Source: CAYPGT01 sp964512985
GTDB lineage: Bacteria > Cyanobacteriota > Vampirovibrionia > LMEP-6097
NCBI GenBank assembly: GCA_964512985.1
Contig: CAZELI010000001.1
Coordinates: 62,001 to 126,000 of the forward strand
Reading direction: 5' to 3'
DNA: 64,000 nucleotides
Part shown: positions 52,778-61,112 of the stretch, one piece after another
How the letters are laid out: each line of letters opens with the position of its first letter
Numbering within the stretch: the stretch's first letter is position 1
Translations under genes and position numbers: made by a program
The notes under the pieces: model-generated
Told to the model about the DNA's origin: nothing
Databases searched by the model: none
The model's input: only the letters and a program-made list of their open reading frames with translations

Positions 52778-53419
52778 ATGGCAACGTTGATTAAAATACT
52801 AGAGACAGCTTCTAAGCCAGTCACCAAAACAGTAGATGGACTTTATAATATCTTCCTTGGTATGTATACAGTGTTTAAACATACTGGACGTGACCCTATT
52901 ACCTCTAGCTACCCTAATAAAATGCCTGAGCTTTATTCACGTTCTCGTCATAGATTAGCTTTGAATGTTGATCCTGACACAGGTGAGCATCTTTGTATTG
53001 CTTGTAAGCAATGCGAGAGAATTTGCCCTGATGCTTGTATTTCCGTTATCCCACACGATAACGTTAAAGCTAAATCCTCCCAGTTCTATATAGATCACGG
53101 TCTATGTATGTTCTGTGGTTTATGTACAGAAGTATGTCCTACAGACTGTATTATTAATACAGTAGATTTTGAGATGTCAGAAGAGACGCGCGAGGATCTT
53201 GTCTATGACATTAACAGATTAACTCTTACTCAAGATCAGTCTAGAGCTTACTTCCAAATGAAAGGTTATAAAACTAAGCGTCAAAAAGAAGAAGAGAAGC
53301 TCCTTGCTGATCCTTCTAAGAAGCCGCCAGCAGAAGGTGGTATCTCTCACAAAGCTGTGAAAGCAGCTCTAGAAGCTTGTGGTATTGCAACTAAAGTTGA
53401 AGCAGCTAAAACTGAATAA
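52778..53419 (+). CDS. nuoI: NADH-quinone oxidoreductase subunit I
   Basis: Peripheral ferredoxin-like subunit that carries electrons toward quinone. The two [4Fe-4S] motifs are CIACKQCERICPDAC (about residues 72-86) and CMFCGLCTEVCPTDC (about 110-124). The N-terminal amphipathic region resembles other NuoI, while the C-terminal 60 residues (Lys/Glu-rich, KRQKEEEKLLADPSKKPP) are an extension. It lies 31 bases after nuoH and 17 bases before the flavodoxin-like gene. Confidence 0.94.
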   Translation: MATLIKILETASKPVTKTVDGLYNIFLGMYTVFKHTGRDPITSSYPNKMPELYSRSRHRLALNVDPDTGEHLCIACKQCERICPDACISVIPHDNVKAKSSQFYIDHGLCMFCGLCTEVCPTDCIINTVDFEMSEETREDLVYDINRLTLTQDQSRAYFQMKGYKTKRQKEEEKLLADPSKKPPAEGGISHKAVKAALEACGIATKVEAAKTE

Positions 53420-53436
53420 GATAAAGAGGTAATTTT

Positions 53437-53916
53437 ATGGCGACACTGAATGTATTATACGGAACAGAATCAGGTAACTCAGAGAAGTTAGCAACAAGCA
53501 TAGAACTTACTGCTAAAGAATTAGTGAAGCAGGCTGGTGACGCTCTTAAGTTTGATATAGTTCGCAAGAGTCTTAAAGATGTAAAGGTTGCTGACCTCGC
53601 TGCTATGGAGCATGTGGTAATAGTTATATCTACTTGGGGAGAAGGTGATCCTCCAGGACCAGCAGATAAATTCTGTAAGGAACTCTATACAGCTTCTAGT
53701 CCTAGTTTATCTAATATGAAGTATGCCGTAGTGGCTATGGGTGATAGAGGTTATCAAGACTTCTGTGGCTGTGGTCGCCGCGTAGATGAAAGTATCCAGA
53801 AGCTGGGAGCTACTCAATTACTCGCTCGTAAAGATATGGACTTAGACTATGCTGCGCATTTCGAGAAGTGGGAAGTAGAGTTCTTTACTAAGATTGCTCC
53901 GATGCTGAAGAATTAG
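53437..53916 (+). CDS. Flavodoxin-like FMN protein
   Basis: A 159-residue flavodoxin-fold protein. The FMN phosphate loop is LYGTESGNSEKLA (residues 7-19), followed by ISTWGEGDPPGPADKF (about 64-79) and VVAMGDRGYQDFCGCGRRVD (about 98-117). It resembles the flavodoxin domain of sulfite reductase/CPR-type diflavin proteins more than classical FldA. Extra Cys residues in FCGCG are notable. Its place directly after nuoI suggests a role as electron donor or acceptor for this complex, replacing or supplementing the missing NADH module; that is inference. Confidence 0.85.
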   Translation: MATLNVLYGTESGNSEKLATSIELTAKELVKQAGDALKFDIVRKSLKDVKVADLAAMEHVVIVISTWGEGDPPGPADKFCKELYTASSPSLSNMKYAVVAMGDRGYQDFCGCGRRVDESIQKLGATQLLARKDMDLDYAAHFEKWEVEFFTKIAPMLKN

Positions 53917-54052
53917 TAGGATCGTTATACGTTAAACGTTTTAGATAGTTTGATACTATTAGCGCGAGTATAGTTAAAAAAGATAGAACTCCTATAAAAG
54001 CTATATAACCAAACTTTTCCTCAAAACTAAGACTATTTAGTATGTCTAACAT
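53888..54052 (-). CDS. 54-residue single-pass membrane protein
   Basis: An ORF with a strong Shine-Dalgarno (AGGAGGTAAGG just before the ATG). It starts MLDILNSLSFEEKFGYIAF, has one hydrophobic helix (about 16-35) and a short polar tail (NYLKRLTYNDP). The last 29 bases overlap the 3' end of the flavodoxin-like gene on the other strand. No family is recognised. The ribosome site makes it credible. Confidence 0.55.
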   Translation of the reverse strand: MLDILNSLSFEEKFGYIAFIGVLSFLTILALIVSNYLKRLTYNDPTNSSASEQS

Positions 54053-54117
54053 TTACCTTACCTCCTATAGCTAAAAATATTATACCAAACATTGTAAGTC
54101 GCACGAGTACCCGTTCG

Positions 54118-54264
54118 CCGTCATTGCGAGGAGTCCGTCGAAACGTAGTGAAGACGGGCGACGTGGCAATCCACTCCAACGCATAAGTAAAATGTAATGG
54201 TATGTGTTAGTTAGGTTCCGCATGAATGGATCGCCACGCCAGCTTTGCTGGCTCGCGATGACGG
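54118..54264. repeat. Intergenic palindromic repeat, GTCATTGCGAG type, copy 3
   Basis: A 147-base element: CCGTCATTGCGAGGAG at the left, CTCGCGATGACGG at the right, with GTGGCAATCCAC / GGATCGCCAC inside and the hairpin GCCAGCTTTGCTGGC. It fills most of the 254-base gap before the TauE-like gene, and nothing else is evident there. Confidence 0.8.
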
Positions 54265-54306
54265 ATTACGGGTGTCGGTTCGCTAAGGAGTATTTGTTTC
54301 CTTGAT

Positions 54307-55032
54307 TTAACACCAGAAAAGTTTAACTGCAACGATCATTAAAAATATAGCAATGATTACTCTGAATTGTTCTTGAGGTATTTTATCTACGATTTTTTTA
54401 CCGAGGCTGACACCGATAAAAGAAAACAAAATACAAACGATGACAGTTGTGTAGCTCATTCCTAGTAAATTACCGACGCCTTGTTTTTCGTAGAAGTAAG
54501 TGAGTAAGCGCGATGTATCAATGATAGCTAAGAGTAAGGCCGAGTTTGCTAAGTATACTTCTTTCGGTAAATTAAACGCAGCGAGGAAGGCACTTCTAAT
54601 AGCACCACCCATACCAAAGATTCCAGCAATGAATCCAGAGAGAGCCCCACCAATAATTCCAGTACGTTTATTGAAGTTAATTTGAAACTGAGGATTCTTT
54701 AAAAGAAACACTGAGTAAGCTAAAAGAAAAACAGCAATTAACTTAGTAAGTATATTCTCATCGACAAGGAAAACAATCTTAGCTCCAATAATAGAAGTGA
54801 CTATGCCACTCAGTCCAAAGGTGAGAACTAATTTGAGGTCAAATCCACTTCTAAAATAGAGTAAGCGCCATATGGCATTGAACCAGTGAATTATAGTAAC
54901 GAATATAAGAGCATCGCTCAGTGGATGAAACATTAATATCACGGGGAGCATTAAGGTAGAAGTACCAAAGCCAGTGATAGTACCAGCCGTACTGGCAAAA
55001 GCAATCAAGATCAGAAGTCCAGTAAGTGACAT
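54307..55032 (-). CDS. Sulfite exporter TauE/SafE family permease
   Basis: A 241-residue integral membrane protein with about eight hydrophobic segments. The two-fold repeat motifs TITGFGTSTLMLPVILM (N-terminal half) and GIIGGALSGFIAGIFGMGGAIRS (second half) are diagnostic for TauE/SafE (DUF81). Family members export sulfite, sulfoacetate or other organic anions. The substrate cannot be told. It is divergent from the GT39 gene with 30 bases between starts. Confidence 0.9.
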   Translation of the reverse strand: MSLTGLLILIAFASTAGTITGFGTSTLMLPVILMFHPLSDALIFVTIIHWFNAIWRLLYFRSGFDLKLVLTFGLSGIVTSIIGAKIVFLVDENILTKLIAVFLLAYSVFLLKNPQFQINFNKRTGIIGGALSGFIAGIFGMGGAIRSAFLAAFNLPKEVYLANSALLLAIIDTSRLLTYFYEKQGVGNLLGMSYTTVIVCILFSFIGVSLGKKIVDKIPQEQFRVIIAIFLMIVAVKLFWC

Positions 55033-55062
55033 GAAATAAATGATATCAGTTATTATATAGGT

Positions 55063-56433
55063 ATGTCTCTTAACTATAGATCTCTATTATTAGTTATTTC
55101 ATTCACAGTCATATTGTTTGGTTTTAAACTTGGTTCTTATGCATTGATTGATATGGATGAACCACGTTATCCGCAAGCTGCTCGTGAAATGATTCATAGA
55201 TCGGATTACATTATTCCTTATTTTGCTGGTAAACCTCGCTATGATAAACCTATATTATTTTATTGGTCTGAAATTCTTTCTATAAAAACATTTGGTGATA
55301 ATGAGTTATCGGCAAGATTACCATCTGCTGTTTCAGCTTTGGCCCTTGTGATATTGACTTTCTTTTTAGGTTCTACAGTTGGTGTACCTACACTCAGTGC
55401 CATTGTCTTAGCGGGTTCAGTGGAGTTCTTTGTTATGGCAAGGCTATCTGTTACTGATATGTTATTGAATCTTTGTATCTCCTCTACTCTGATAATATTT
55501 TTCCTTAGCTATTCTCGTAAAATTAGTAGTAAGTTTTTATTGCTTTCTGCGATAACAGCGGCTCTAGGAGTGCTTTGTAAGGGTCCTGTGGCCTTGATTA
55601 TTCCAGGGATAATAGGGGTCATTTATTTATTATCTAAGAAGGATTTGTTTGGGTATTTTCGACGAGAATGGAGTTTGCTGCCAGTTTGGATTTTGGTATT
55701 TTTAGTTTTAGTTTTACCTTGGTATATTGCTGTGCATTATGCTACTGCTGGAGAGTTTACTAAAGTATTTTTCTTGGAGCATAATTTAAATCGTTATACT
55801 AGTGTAGTTTCGGGTCATAATGCAGCTTGGTGGTTTTATATTCCTACCTTTATTGTAGGGTTTATGCCTTGGACGCTATTTCTACCGAAGGCTCTTATAG
55901 ATTGGTTTAAAGTTAGTACTCAGGTATCTTATGAAAACGAACTGATTAAATTCTCGTTGATATGGTTTAGTACAGTTATAGTGTTTTATTCTTTTGCTGG
56001 TACTAAGCTCATAAATTATATATTGCCTTGTTATTTACCTTTAGCCATAATAGTTGCCATCTACATTCAATCCACCCTTAAGCCTAAAACTATTATCACC
56101 ATTATTGTAATCTGGAGTATAGCTTTATTGAGTAGTGTACCCTTTGTATTAATGCCACTTAGTGAACGCCTTAGCGGTGAGATTATTCGGTTCTCTGCTA
56201 TGATTTCTCCTAAAGCTAATCTTTATACAGTTAATATGGAGAGACCTAGTGTTACATACTATGGACATAAGCCAGCTCGTCGTATTAAATCCTCTAAACT
56301 TGTAACTAAACTCAGTACTGATGAAGAGCTATATTTTGTGATTAAGACAAACGATCTTAAGGAAATACAGGTAGCTAAGAATAACTACCAGATACTATTT
56401 CAAGACAAGAAATATAGTTTTGGGAAGAGTTAA
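55063..56433 (+). CDS. GT39/ArnT-like polyprenyl-phosphate-sugar transferase
   Basis: A 456-residue membrane glycosyltransferase of the PMT/ArnT superfamily. The first loop holds DMDEPRYPQAAREM (acidic pair used by GT-C enzymes), then GKPRYDKPILFYW. About ten hydrophobic helices follow, and the last 70 residues are a small soluble domain. Such enzymes take a sugar from a polyprenyl phosphate and attach it to lipid A or proteins on the periplasmic side. The GT2 enzyme at 32740 could provide the donor. Its end overlaps convergent mdh by 4 bases. Confidence 0.88.
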   Translation: MSLNYRSLLLVISFTVILFGFKLGSYALIDMDEPRYPQAAREMIHRSDYIIPYFAGKPRYDKPILFYWSEILSIKTFGDNELSARLPSAVSALALVILTFFLGSTVGVPTLSAIVLAGSVEFFVMARLSVTDMLLNLCISSTLIIFFLSYSRKISSKFLLLSAITAALGVLCKGPVALIIPGIIGVIYLLSKKDLFGYFRREWSLLPVWILVFLVLVLPWYIAVHYATAGEFTKVFFLEHNLNRYTSVVSGHNAAWWFYIPTFIVGFMPWTLFLPKALIDWFKVSTQVSYENELIKFSLIWFSTVIVFYSFAGTKLINYILPCYLPLAIIVAIYIQSTLKPKTIITIIVIWSIALLSSVPFVLMPLSERLSGEIIRFSAMISPKANLYTVNMERPSVTYYGHKPARRIKSSKLVTKLSTDEELYFVIKTNDLKEIQVAKNNYQILFQDKKYSFGKS

Positions 56434-57386
56434 ACTGCTGCTGCAATAAGCTCATTCATCTTAGCAACGTTAGTGCGTACTGATTCAGCAGATGCTTTTA
56501 GTGCTGTAAGTTCAGTATCATTTAGTTTAAGTTCAAGTATCTCCTCTATACCATTAGAACCAAGTTTCGCTGGCACACCAACAAACACTCCTTTAATGCC
56601 ATATTGTCCACTAAGTATGCATGAACTTGGAAGGATTTGTTTCTTGTCGTTTAATATTGCATCTATCATTTCTACTGCGGATGATGCAGGAGCATAGAAT
56701 GCTGAGCCAGTGCCTAGTAAGTTTACTATCTCGATACCACCTTTCTGAGTGCGTTCAATGATAGATTGAATCTTATCAGCTGGAAGTAAATCAGGCAGAG
56801 GGATACCAGCTACTGTTGTGTATCTTGCTATTGGCACCATGTCATCCCCATGACCACCCATTACACAAGGCTGAATGTTTTTGATAGAGACATTTAAAGC
56901 TTCGGCAATAAAGAATGCCATGCGAGAACTATCTAAGACCCCTGCCATTCCAATGATTTTGTTATTCGGTACACCTTTAGCACTGAGTATTTGGTGAGTA
57001 AGCTGAGTCATAGCATCTACTGGATTAGAAACTATAATATAAATTGCATTTGGTGAGTGTTTGTAAGCCGCTTCTATACAAGCTTTCACGATCTGTGAGT
57101 TTTTCACAAGTAGGTCATCGCGACTCATACCAGGCTTACGTGCCAAACCTGCGGTCATTAATACTACATCAGAATCTGCACTTAATGCATAATCATCACT
57201 ACCAAAAATTGTTCTATCGTGTGATTCAACAGGTCTTGCTTCCATTAGATCGAGAGCTTTACCAGCTGCAACACCACCCATCACATCTATCATCACTACA
57301 TTAGCGATGTTCTTTTCTGCAAGTCTTTGTGCCGCTGTTGCACCTACGTTTCCTGCGCCTATAACTGTTACTTTGGGTTGTTTCAT
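56430..57386 (-). CDS. mdh: Malate dehydrogenase (LDH-like type)
   Basis: NAD-dependent interconversion of malate and oxaloacetate. The Rossmann motif VIGAGNVGATAAQRLAE (about 7-23), the substrate loop TAGLARKPGMSRDDLL with Arg where lactate dehydrogenases have Gln, IIVSNPVD and the catalytic His in VMGGHGDDMV (about 172-181) are present. The 318-residue length fits. It is divergent from pckA, which uses its product oxaloacetate, so the two may be controlled together from the shared spacer. Confidence 0.95.
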   Translation of the reverse strand: MKQPKVTVIGAGNVGATAAQRLAEKNIANVVMIDVMGGVAAGKALDLMEARPVESHDRTIFGSDDYALSADSDVVLMTAGLARKPGMSRDDLLVKNSQIVKACIEAAYKHSPNAIYIIVSNPVDAMTQLTHQILSAKGVPNNKIIGMAGVLDSSRMAFFIAEALNVSIKNIQPCVMGGHGDDMVPIARYTTVAGIPLPDLLPADKIQSIIERTQKGGIEIVNLLGTGSAFYAPASSAVEMIDAILNDKKQILPSSCILSGQYGIKGVFVGVPAKLGSNGIEEILELKLNDTELTALKASAESVRTNVAKMNELIAAAV

Positions 57387-57419
57387 ACTTATAGTTTATA
57401 CCCAGATCTATAAATTATT

Positions 57420-57454
57420 AATATGTATGACACCCGAAGGGCGTTATACATATT
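57420..57454. promoter_or_regulatory. Inverted repeat between mdh and pckA
   Basis: A 16-base stem with two G-T type mismatches (AATATGTATGACACCC / GGGCGTTATACATATT) around a GAA loop. It ends immediately before an ATG (57455) of the pckA frame and 43 bases before the more likely start. It could be a repressor operator for the divergent pair or an mRNA leader hairpin. Confidence 0.5.
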
Positions 57455-57496
57455 ATGGAGGATAGAACTGTACTTAAGTTATACTATCTTACTAAT

Positions 57497-59035
57497 ATGA
57501 ATCAGCAAGTAAAAACGCAACTAGACCTAAGTAAGGCACATTTAAATCTTAAAACTGCTCAACTATATGAATATGCTTTAAGCAGAGGAGAGGCTAAGCT
57601 ATCAGATAAAGGAGCTTTAGTAACCAGTACTGGCGAGCATACAGGCAGAGCTGCTAGTGATAAGTTTATTGTTGAAGATGCTTTGACGAAGAGTAAAGTG
57701 GGTTGGGGTGATATTAATAGACCTATTTCTGAAGCTGCTTTCTTGAGGTTGCGAGAGCAAGTTATCCAGCATCTAGGCTCTCAGATCTTGTTTGTGCAGG
57801 ATTGCATCGCTGGCGCTGATCCTAAGAACTGTGTCTACGTTAGAGTCGTTACAGAGACTGCGTTTCATAGCCTATTCATCCGTAATATGCTTTCTGTGGT
57901 GAATACTAATTCTGCACGCCTTAGTTATGGTGATGAAATAATTGAGAATTATAGTCCAGAATATACTGTCTATCACGCGCCTTGTCTGAAAGCTAATCCA
58001 GCAGAAGAGAAAGAGCTTCATTCTGATACTTTTATCATTGTGAATTATAGTACTAAAGAAGTGATTATTGCTGGGACTGCTTATGCTGGTGAGATTAAGA
58101 AGTCTGTCTTCTCGATACTGAATTTTATTTATCCGCAACGTGGAATTATGCCGATGCATAGCTCTGCTAATACTAATGCTCAAGGTGATGTGTCGATATT
58201 CTTTGGATTGTCTGGAACTGGTAAGACCACTCTATCAGCTGATCCAGAGCGTTTACTTATTGGTGATGATGAACATGGTTGGTCTGATGAAGGTGTGTTT
58301 AATTTTGAGGATGGTTGCTACGCTAAGTCTATTGGGCTTACGGCTAAGACTGAACCTGAGATCTATAATGCTTCGCGTCGTTTTGGGACTACAGTAGAGA
58401 ATGTGGTAATGAATGACAATAGAGAACTAGATTACTTTGATAAATCTATTACTGAGAATGGACGTATCTCATATCCACTATATTTCATTCCTAATTCTAA
58501 GTTCGATCGTTTTGTGCGTAAGAATCCGAAGAATATAATTATGCTTACTTGTGATGCCTTTGGAGTCTTGCCTGCTGTGGCTAAACTTACTCCAGAAGAG
58601 GCTTCTGAACAATTCCAGCTTGGTTATACTGCGCGTATTCCTGGTACTGAGATGGGGGTAGTGGAACCTAAAGCTGTCTTTAGTCCATGCTTTGGTGCAC
58701 CGTTTATGCCATTACCGCCTAAAGTATATGGTGATTTACTTAAAGAGAAAATTTCTCATGCGAAGGTTAATTGTTGGTTAGTGAATACGGGATGGGCTGG
58801 TGGTAGTTACGGGCAAGGTAAGCGTATGAGCATAGATCTCACTCGCTCTATTATTCATGGCATTAACTCTGGTACTCTTGCTAAAGAAGAATGCGTGAAA
58901 CATTCTATATTAGGATTACAAATACCTAAATCTATAGAGCTTCCTGAGGTCTCCTGGAAAGACCAAGCTGAATATGAGAAAACTGCTAAGAAGCTTTTGG
59001 ATTTGTTTGCGGAGCAGAGATTGAAAATGGACTAA
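57497..59035 (+). CDS. pckA: Phosphoenolpyruvate carboxykinase (ATP)
   Basis: Interconverts oxaloacetate plus ATP and PEP plus CO2. The P-loop GLSGTGKTTLSAD, the metal-binding IGDDEHGWSDEGVFNFEGG-like stretch (here FEDGCYAK) and the N-terminal TGEHTGRAASDKF (substrate loop) are present, as is GWAGGSYGQGKRM. The frame is open from ATG 57455 (526 residues). I prefer ATG 57497 (512 residues, MNQQVKTQLDLSKAHL) because the upstream part lies against an inverted repeat, but the start is unsure. Together with mdh it links the TCA intermediates to gluconeogenesis. Confidence 0.94.
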   Translation: MNQQVKTQLDLSKAHLNLKTAQLYEYALSRGEAKLSDKGALVTSTGEHTGRAASDKFIVEDALTKSKVGWGDINRPISEAAFLRLREQVIQHLGSQILFVQDCIAGADPKNCVYVRVVTETAFHSLFIRNMLSVVNTNSARLSYGDEIIENYSPEYTVYHAPCLKANPAEEKELHSDTFIIVNYSTKEVIIAGTAYAGEIKKSVFSILNFIYPQRGIMPMHSSANTNAQGDVSIFFGLSGTGKTTLSADPERLLIGDDEHGWSDEGVFNFEDGCYAKSIGLTAKTEPEIYNASRRFGTTVENVVMNDNRELDYFDKSITENGRISYPLYFIPNSKFDRFVRKNPKNIIMLTCDAFGVLPAVAKLTPEEASEQFQLGYTARIPGTEMGVVEPKAVFSPCFGAPFMPLPPKVYGDLLKEKISHAKVNCWLVNTGWAGGSYGQGKRMSIDLTRSIIHGINSGTLAKEECVKHSILGLQIPKSIELPEVSWKDQAEYEKTAKKLLDLFAEQRLKMD

Positions 59036-59059
59036 GAAGATCTAATTCGATCTATTTAC

Positions 59060-59395
59060 TTACTGTATGCGTAATAGGGATTTAATATTTTGAATGACTT
59101 CTGAATATTTTTCTGGCGATATAGATCCAATGCTTTGTCTAATAATCTTTCTGCTTGCAGTAAACAACTTATTTGGTCTTATTCTACTTTCAAACTTTAA
59201 AGTGCCAGTTCTCAAATCAGCCACTCTAAGATTAATACTATATTGATCAGATTTGAATTGAGAAGTGATTTGACACAAAATTACATCATCTCCGCCCAAA
59301 GCCCGAAGAACCAAAGCAGGCCTTATTTTAGTTGCAGTTAGGTCTGAAAATGGAAAAGGAATAGTGACTAGGTCTCCTTCTGTAAATACTGCCAA
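59060..59395 (-). CDS. MazF/PemK-like toxin
   Basis: A 111-residue MazF-fold protein. It starts with the family pattern FTEGDLVTIPFPFSDLTATKIRPALVL and has ITSQF and LKFESRIRPNKLFTASR (with conserved Ser-Arg/Lys context). MazF toxins are ribosome-independent mRNA interferases. Its first 28 bases overlap the upstream antitoxin-like gene, the usual arrangement of a toxin-antitoxin pair. It is last in a three-gene unit. Confidence 0.87.
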   Translation of the reverse strand: MAVFTEGDLVTIPFPFSDLTATKIRPALVLRALGGDDVILCQITSQFKSDQYSINLRVADLRTGTLKFESRIRPNKLFTASRKIIRQSIGSISPEKYSEVIQNIKSLLRIQ

Positions 59396-59628
59396 GCTAG
59401 TTCCTCCTCTTCGCTGAGCCAGTCCTCTTTCAAGGATGATTCAGCCATGCATAATAATTCATAGTCCGAGTTATTGACCATATGGTCTGCTTTATAAAAC
59501 TGAAAATAATGTGTTTGCTCTATTGAAAACTTTAAATTAGCATATGAATCTTCAATGAAATCATCGAAATTATTTATCAGACTGTTAGTTCCATAGCTAG
59601 TTTTAGAAGTTGGGATTGTATATGCCAT
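59368..59628 (-). CDS. Antitoxin-like partner of MazF
   Basis: An 86-residue acidic protein. Its C-terminal SLKEDWLSEEEELAWQYLQK matches the conserved tail of antitoxins that precede PemK/MazF toxins, the part that usually binds the toxin. The N-terminal 60 residues lack a recognisable DNA-binding fold and look atypical. It overlaps the toxin by 28 bases and starts 3 bases after the TIGR04255-like gene, so all three are one operon. Confidence 0.78.
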   Translation of the reverse strand: MAYTIPTSKTSYGTNSLINNFDDFIEDSYANLKFSIEQTHYFQFYKADHMVNNSDYELLCMAESSLKEDWLSEEEELAWQYLQKET

Positions 59629-59631
59629 AAG

Positions 59632-60366
59632 TTAATTAGGTTTATATATAGGGTTAAGTGTTTTCAGAAAATCTGGTTCTATTAAATCATAGAATACTTT
59701 TTTCACAGCAATGTGTGATGATTCTATAGTAGAGAGGAGATTGTTAATACTGTTGATCTCTTCTTCAGTTGATACTAAATCAATATCGATAGCTGATCCT
59801 GAAAAAGCATCATATTGAGAGTTGTTAGAAAACTTGACTATGTGTTTTAAATTATTGTCTATATATTCATTCTGTATAAATATGATACCTTCCACTTCTT
59901 TCTCATTGTTTTTCAGTTCCAGTTTAGTACATTTAGAGAGTTGATTTTGATCTTTAAAAAAATTTACGTATCTAACCCCAACTCTCAAAACTTTTTTAAT
60001 ATACCCATCATCAATATTAAAAGCTGCTGATAGTATTTTTTCTACAAATGGAAAGAATAAACTCCATCCCTGATATGGTTTTTGATTAATGATAGAAATT
60101 GAGTTGCTACCCGTTTGAACTACCAGATTATTACTATTAAATTTAAAGAGAGGGCTAAATTTCAAGTTTATTTCTTGAGATCTAATCAGTTCAGGTATTT
60201 GCCTTATTGGTAATTCAAGCGAAGTGAAATTTTTACCTAATTCTTTCTGTATCTTTGAATAGATATCTATGTCTTTAACATCAGTATCAAAACGTACTTC
60301 TACTATTGCTTCAATAATTGGACAAAGCTCTAATTTTTCTGGATAATTAATCAAATTTTGGTTCAT
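59632..60366 (-). CDS. TIGR04255 family protein
   Basis: A 244-residue soluble protein. The start EKLELCPIIEAIVEVRFD and the later NNLVVQTGSNSISI, YQGWSLFFPFVEKIL and KVLRVGVRYVNFF follow the TIGR04255 pattern. The family's function is not established; members occur in accessory and defence-rich regions. Here it heads an operon with a MazF toxin pair, separated from the antitoxin by only 3 bases, which makes it a candidate third component. Confidence 0.75.
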   Translation of the reverse strand: MNQNLINYPEKLELCPIIEAIVEVRFDTDVKDIDIYSKIQKELGKNFTSLELPIRQIPELIRSQEINLKFSPLFKFNSNNLVVQTGSNSISIINQKPYQGWSLFFPFVEKILSAAFNIDDGYIKKVLRVGVRYVNFFKDQNQLSKCTKLELKNNEKEVEGIIFIQNEYIDNNLKHIVKFSNNSQYDAFSGSAIDIDLVSTEEEINSINNLLSTIESSHIAVKKVFYDLIEPDFLKTLNPIYKPN

Positions 60367-60435
60367 TTACCTAATGATATTATACGTAGATTTATCATAT
60401 TAGTAACCAGTATTTCATGTAACTGAGTCACTTCT

Positions 60436-60927
60436 TTATGTCTTGATAAGACATAAAGCTATTTTACGATAAAAATATAGAGAAATGGTGGAGACTTGAA
60501 TACATAAGCCAATTATTCCGCTGTAGATGCATAGTTTATGAAGTAATGGTATTCCAATTATTCCTAATAAAGGATTTGATTCAGCTATAGGATAAAACGG
60601 TCTGATGTCCTGGTGCATAATACTATCCAAAAATATATGACTATACGCACCAAAGATGCTTGCAGAAATGATAGCAGTCCAAGTGGTAGTCTTCTTCAAT
60701 AGTTTAAAAGTAATTTTGGTTAGGAAAATAGTGAGAAAAATAACCAATGTTGCTCCGAGGTAAGTATGAAGAAACCTATGTACAGGCCAGTCTTCTTGTA
60801 ATAAGTAATAAAGAGATTCTATATCAATAATTAATTGAGAAATCGCAAATGAAATAATAGAAAACCGTTTGCCAAATATTGATTTAGCGACTAAGGCAGG
60901 ACCAAAATGATATGGTGTAAAAGGCAT
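60436..60927 (-). CDS. Membrane protein, YdjM/DUF457-like putative metal-dependent hydrolase
   Basis: A 163-residue protein with four to five membrane helices. MPFTPYHFGPALVAK, SQLIIDIESLYYLL, WPVHRFLHT and YSHIFLDSIMH carry His/Asp residues in the arrangement of membrane-bound metal-dependent hydrolases (YdjM/YbcI type). These are His-Phe near the start, D-x-E, HRxxHT and H-x-x-x-D. A diverged paralog without these residues lies at 63211-63723. The substrate is unknown. Confidence 0.72.
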   Translation of the reverse strand: MPFTPYHFGPALVAKSIFGKRFSIISFAISQLIIDIESLYYLLQEDWPVHRFLHTYLGATLVIFLTIFLTKITFKLLKKTTTWTAIISASIFGAYSHIFLDSIMHQDIRPFYPIAESNPLLGIIGIPLLHKLCIYSGIIGLCIQVSTISLYFYRKIALCLIKT

Positions 60928-61112
60928 ATAATATCTAGGTTATTAATAAGTTCTAAAGATTATAGCAATCCGTTCTGATCAAAAAATGAATGGCATGGGC
61001 TCTAGGTGTATAGCTAGATTTTAGGTAAAAATATCACAAATAACCGTAATTCCAGCAAATTAATTATGCGTTTGAATTCATATTTTCATGAATTCAGGGG
61101 TATAATTAAATT

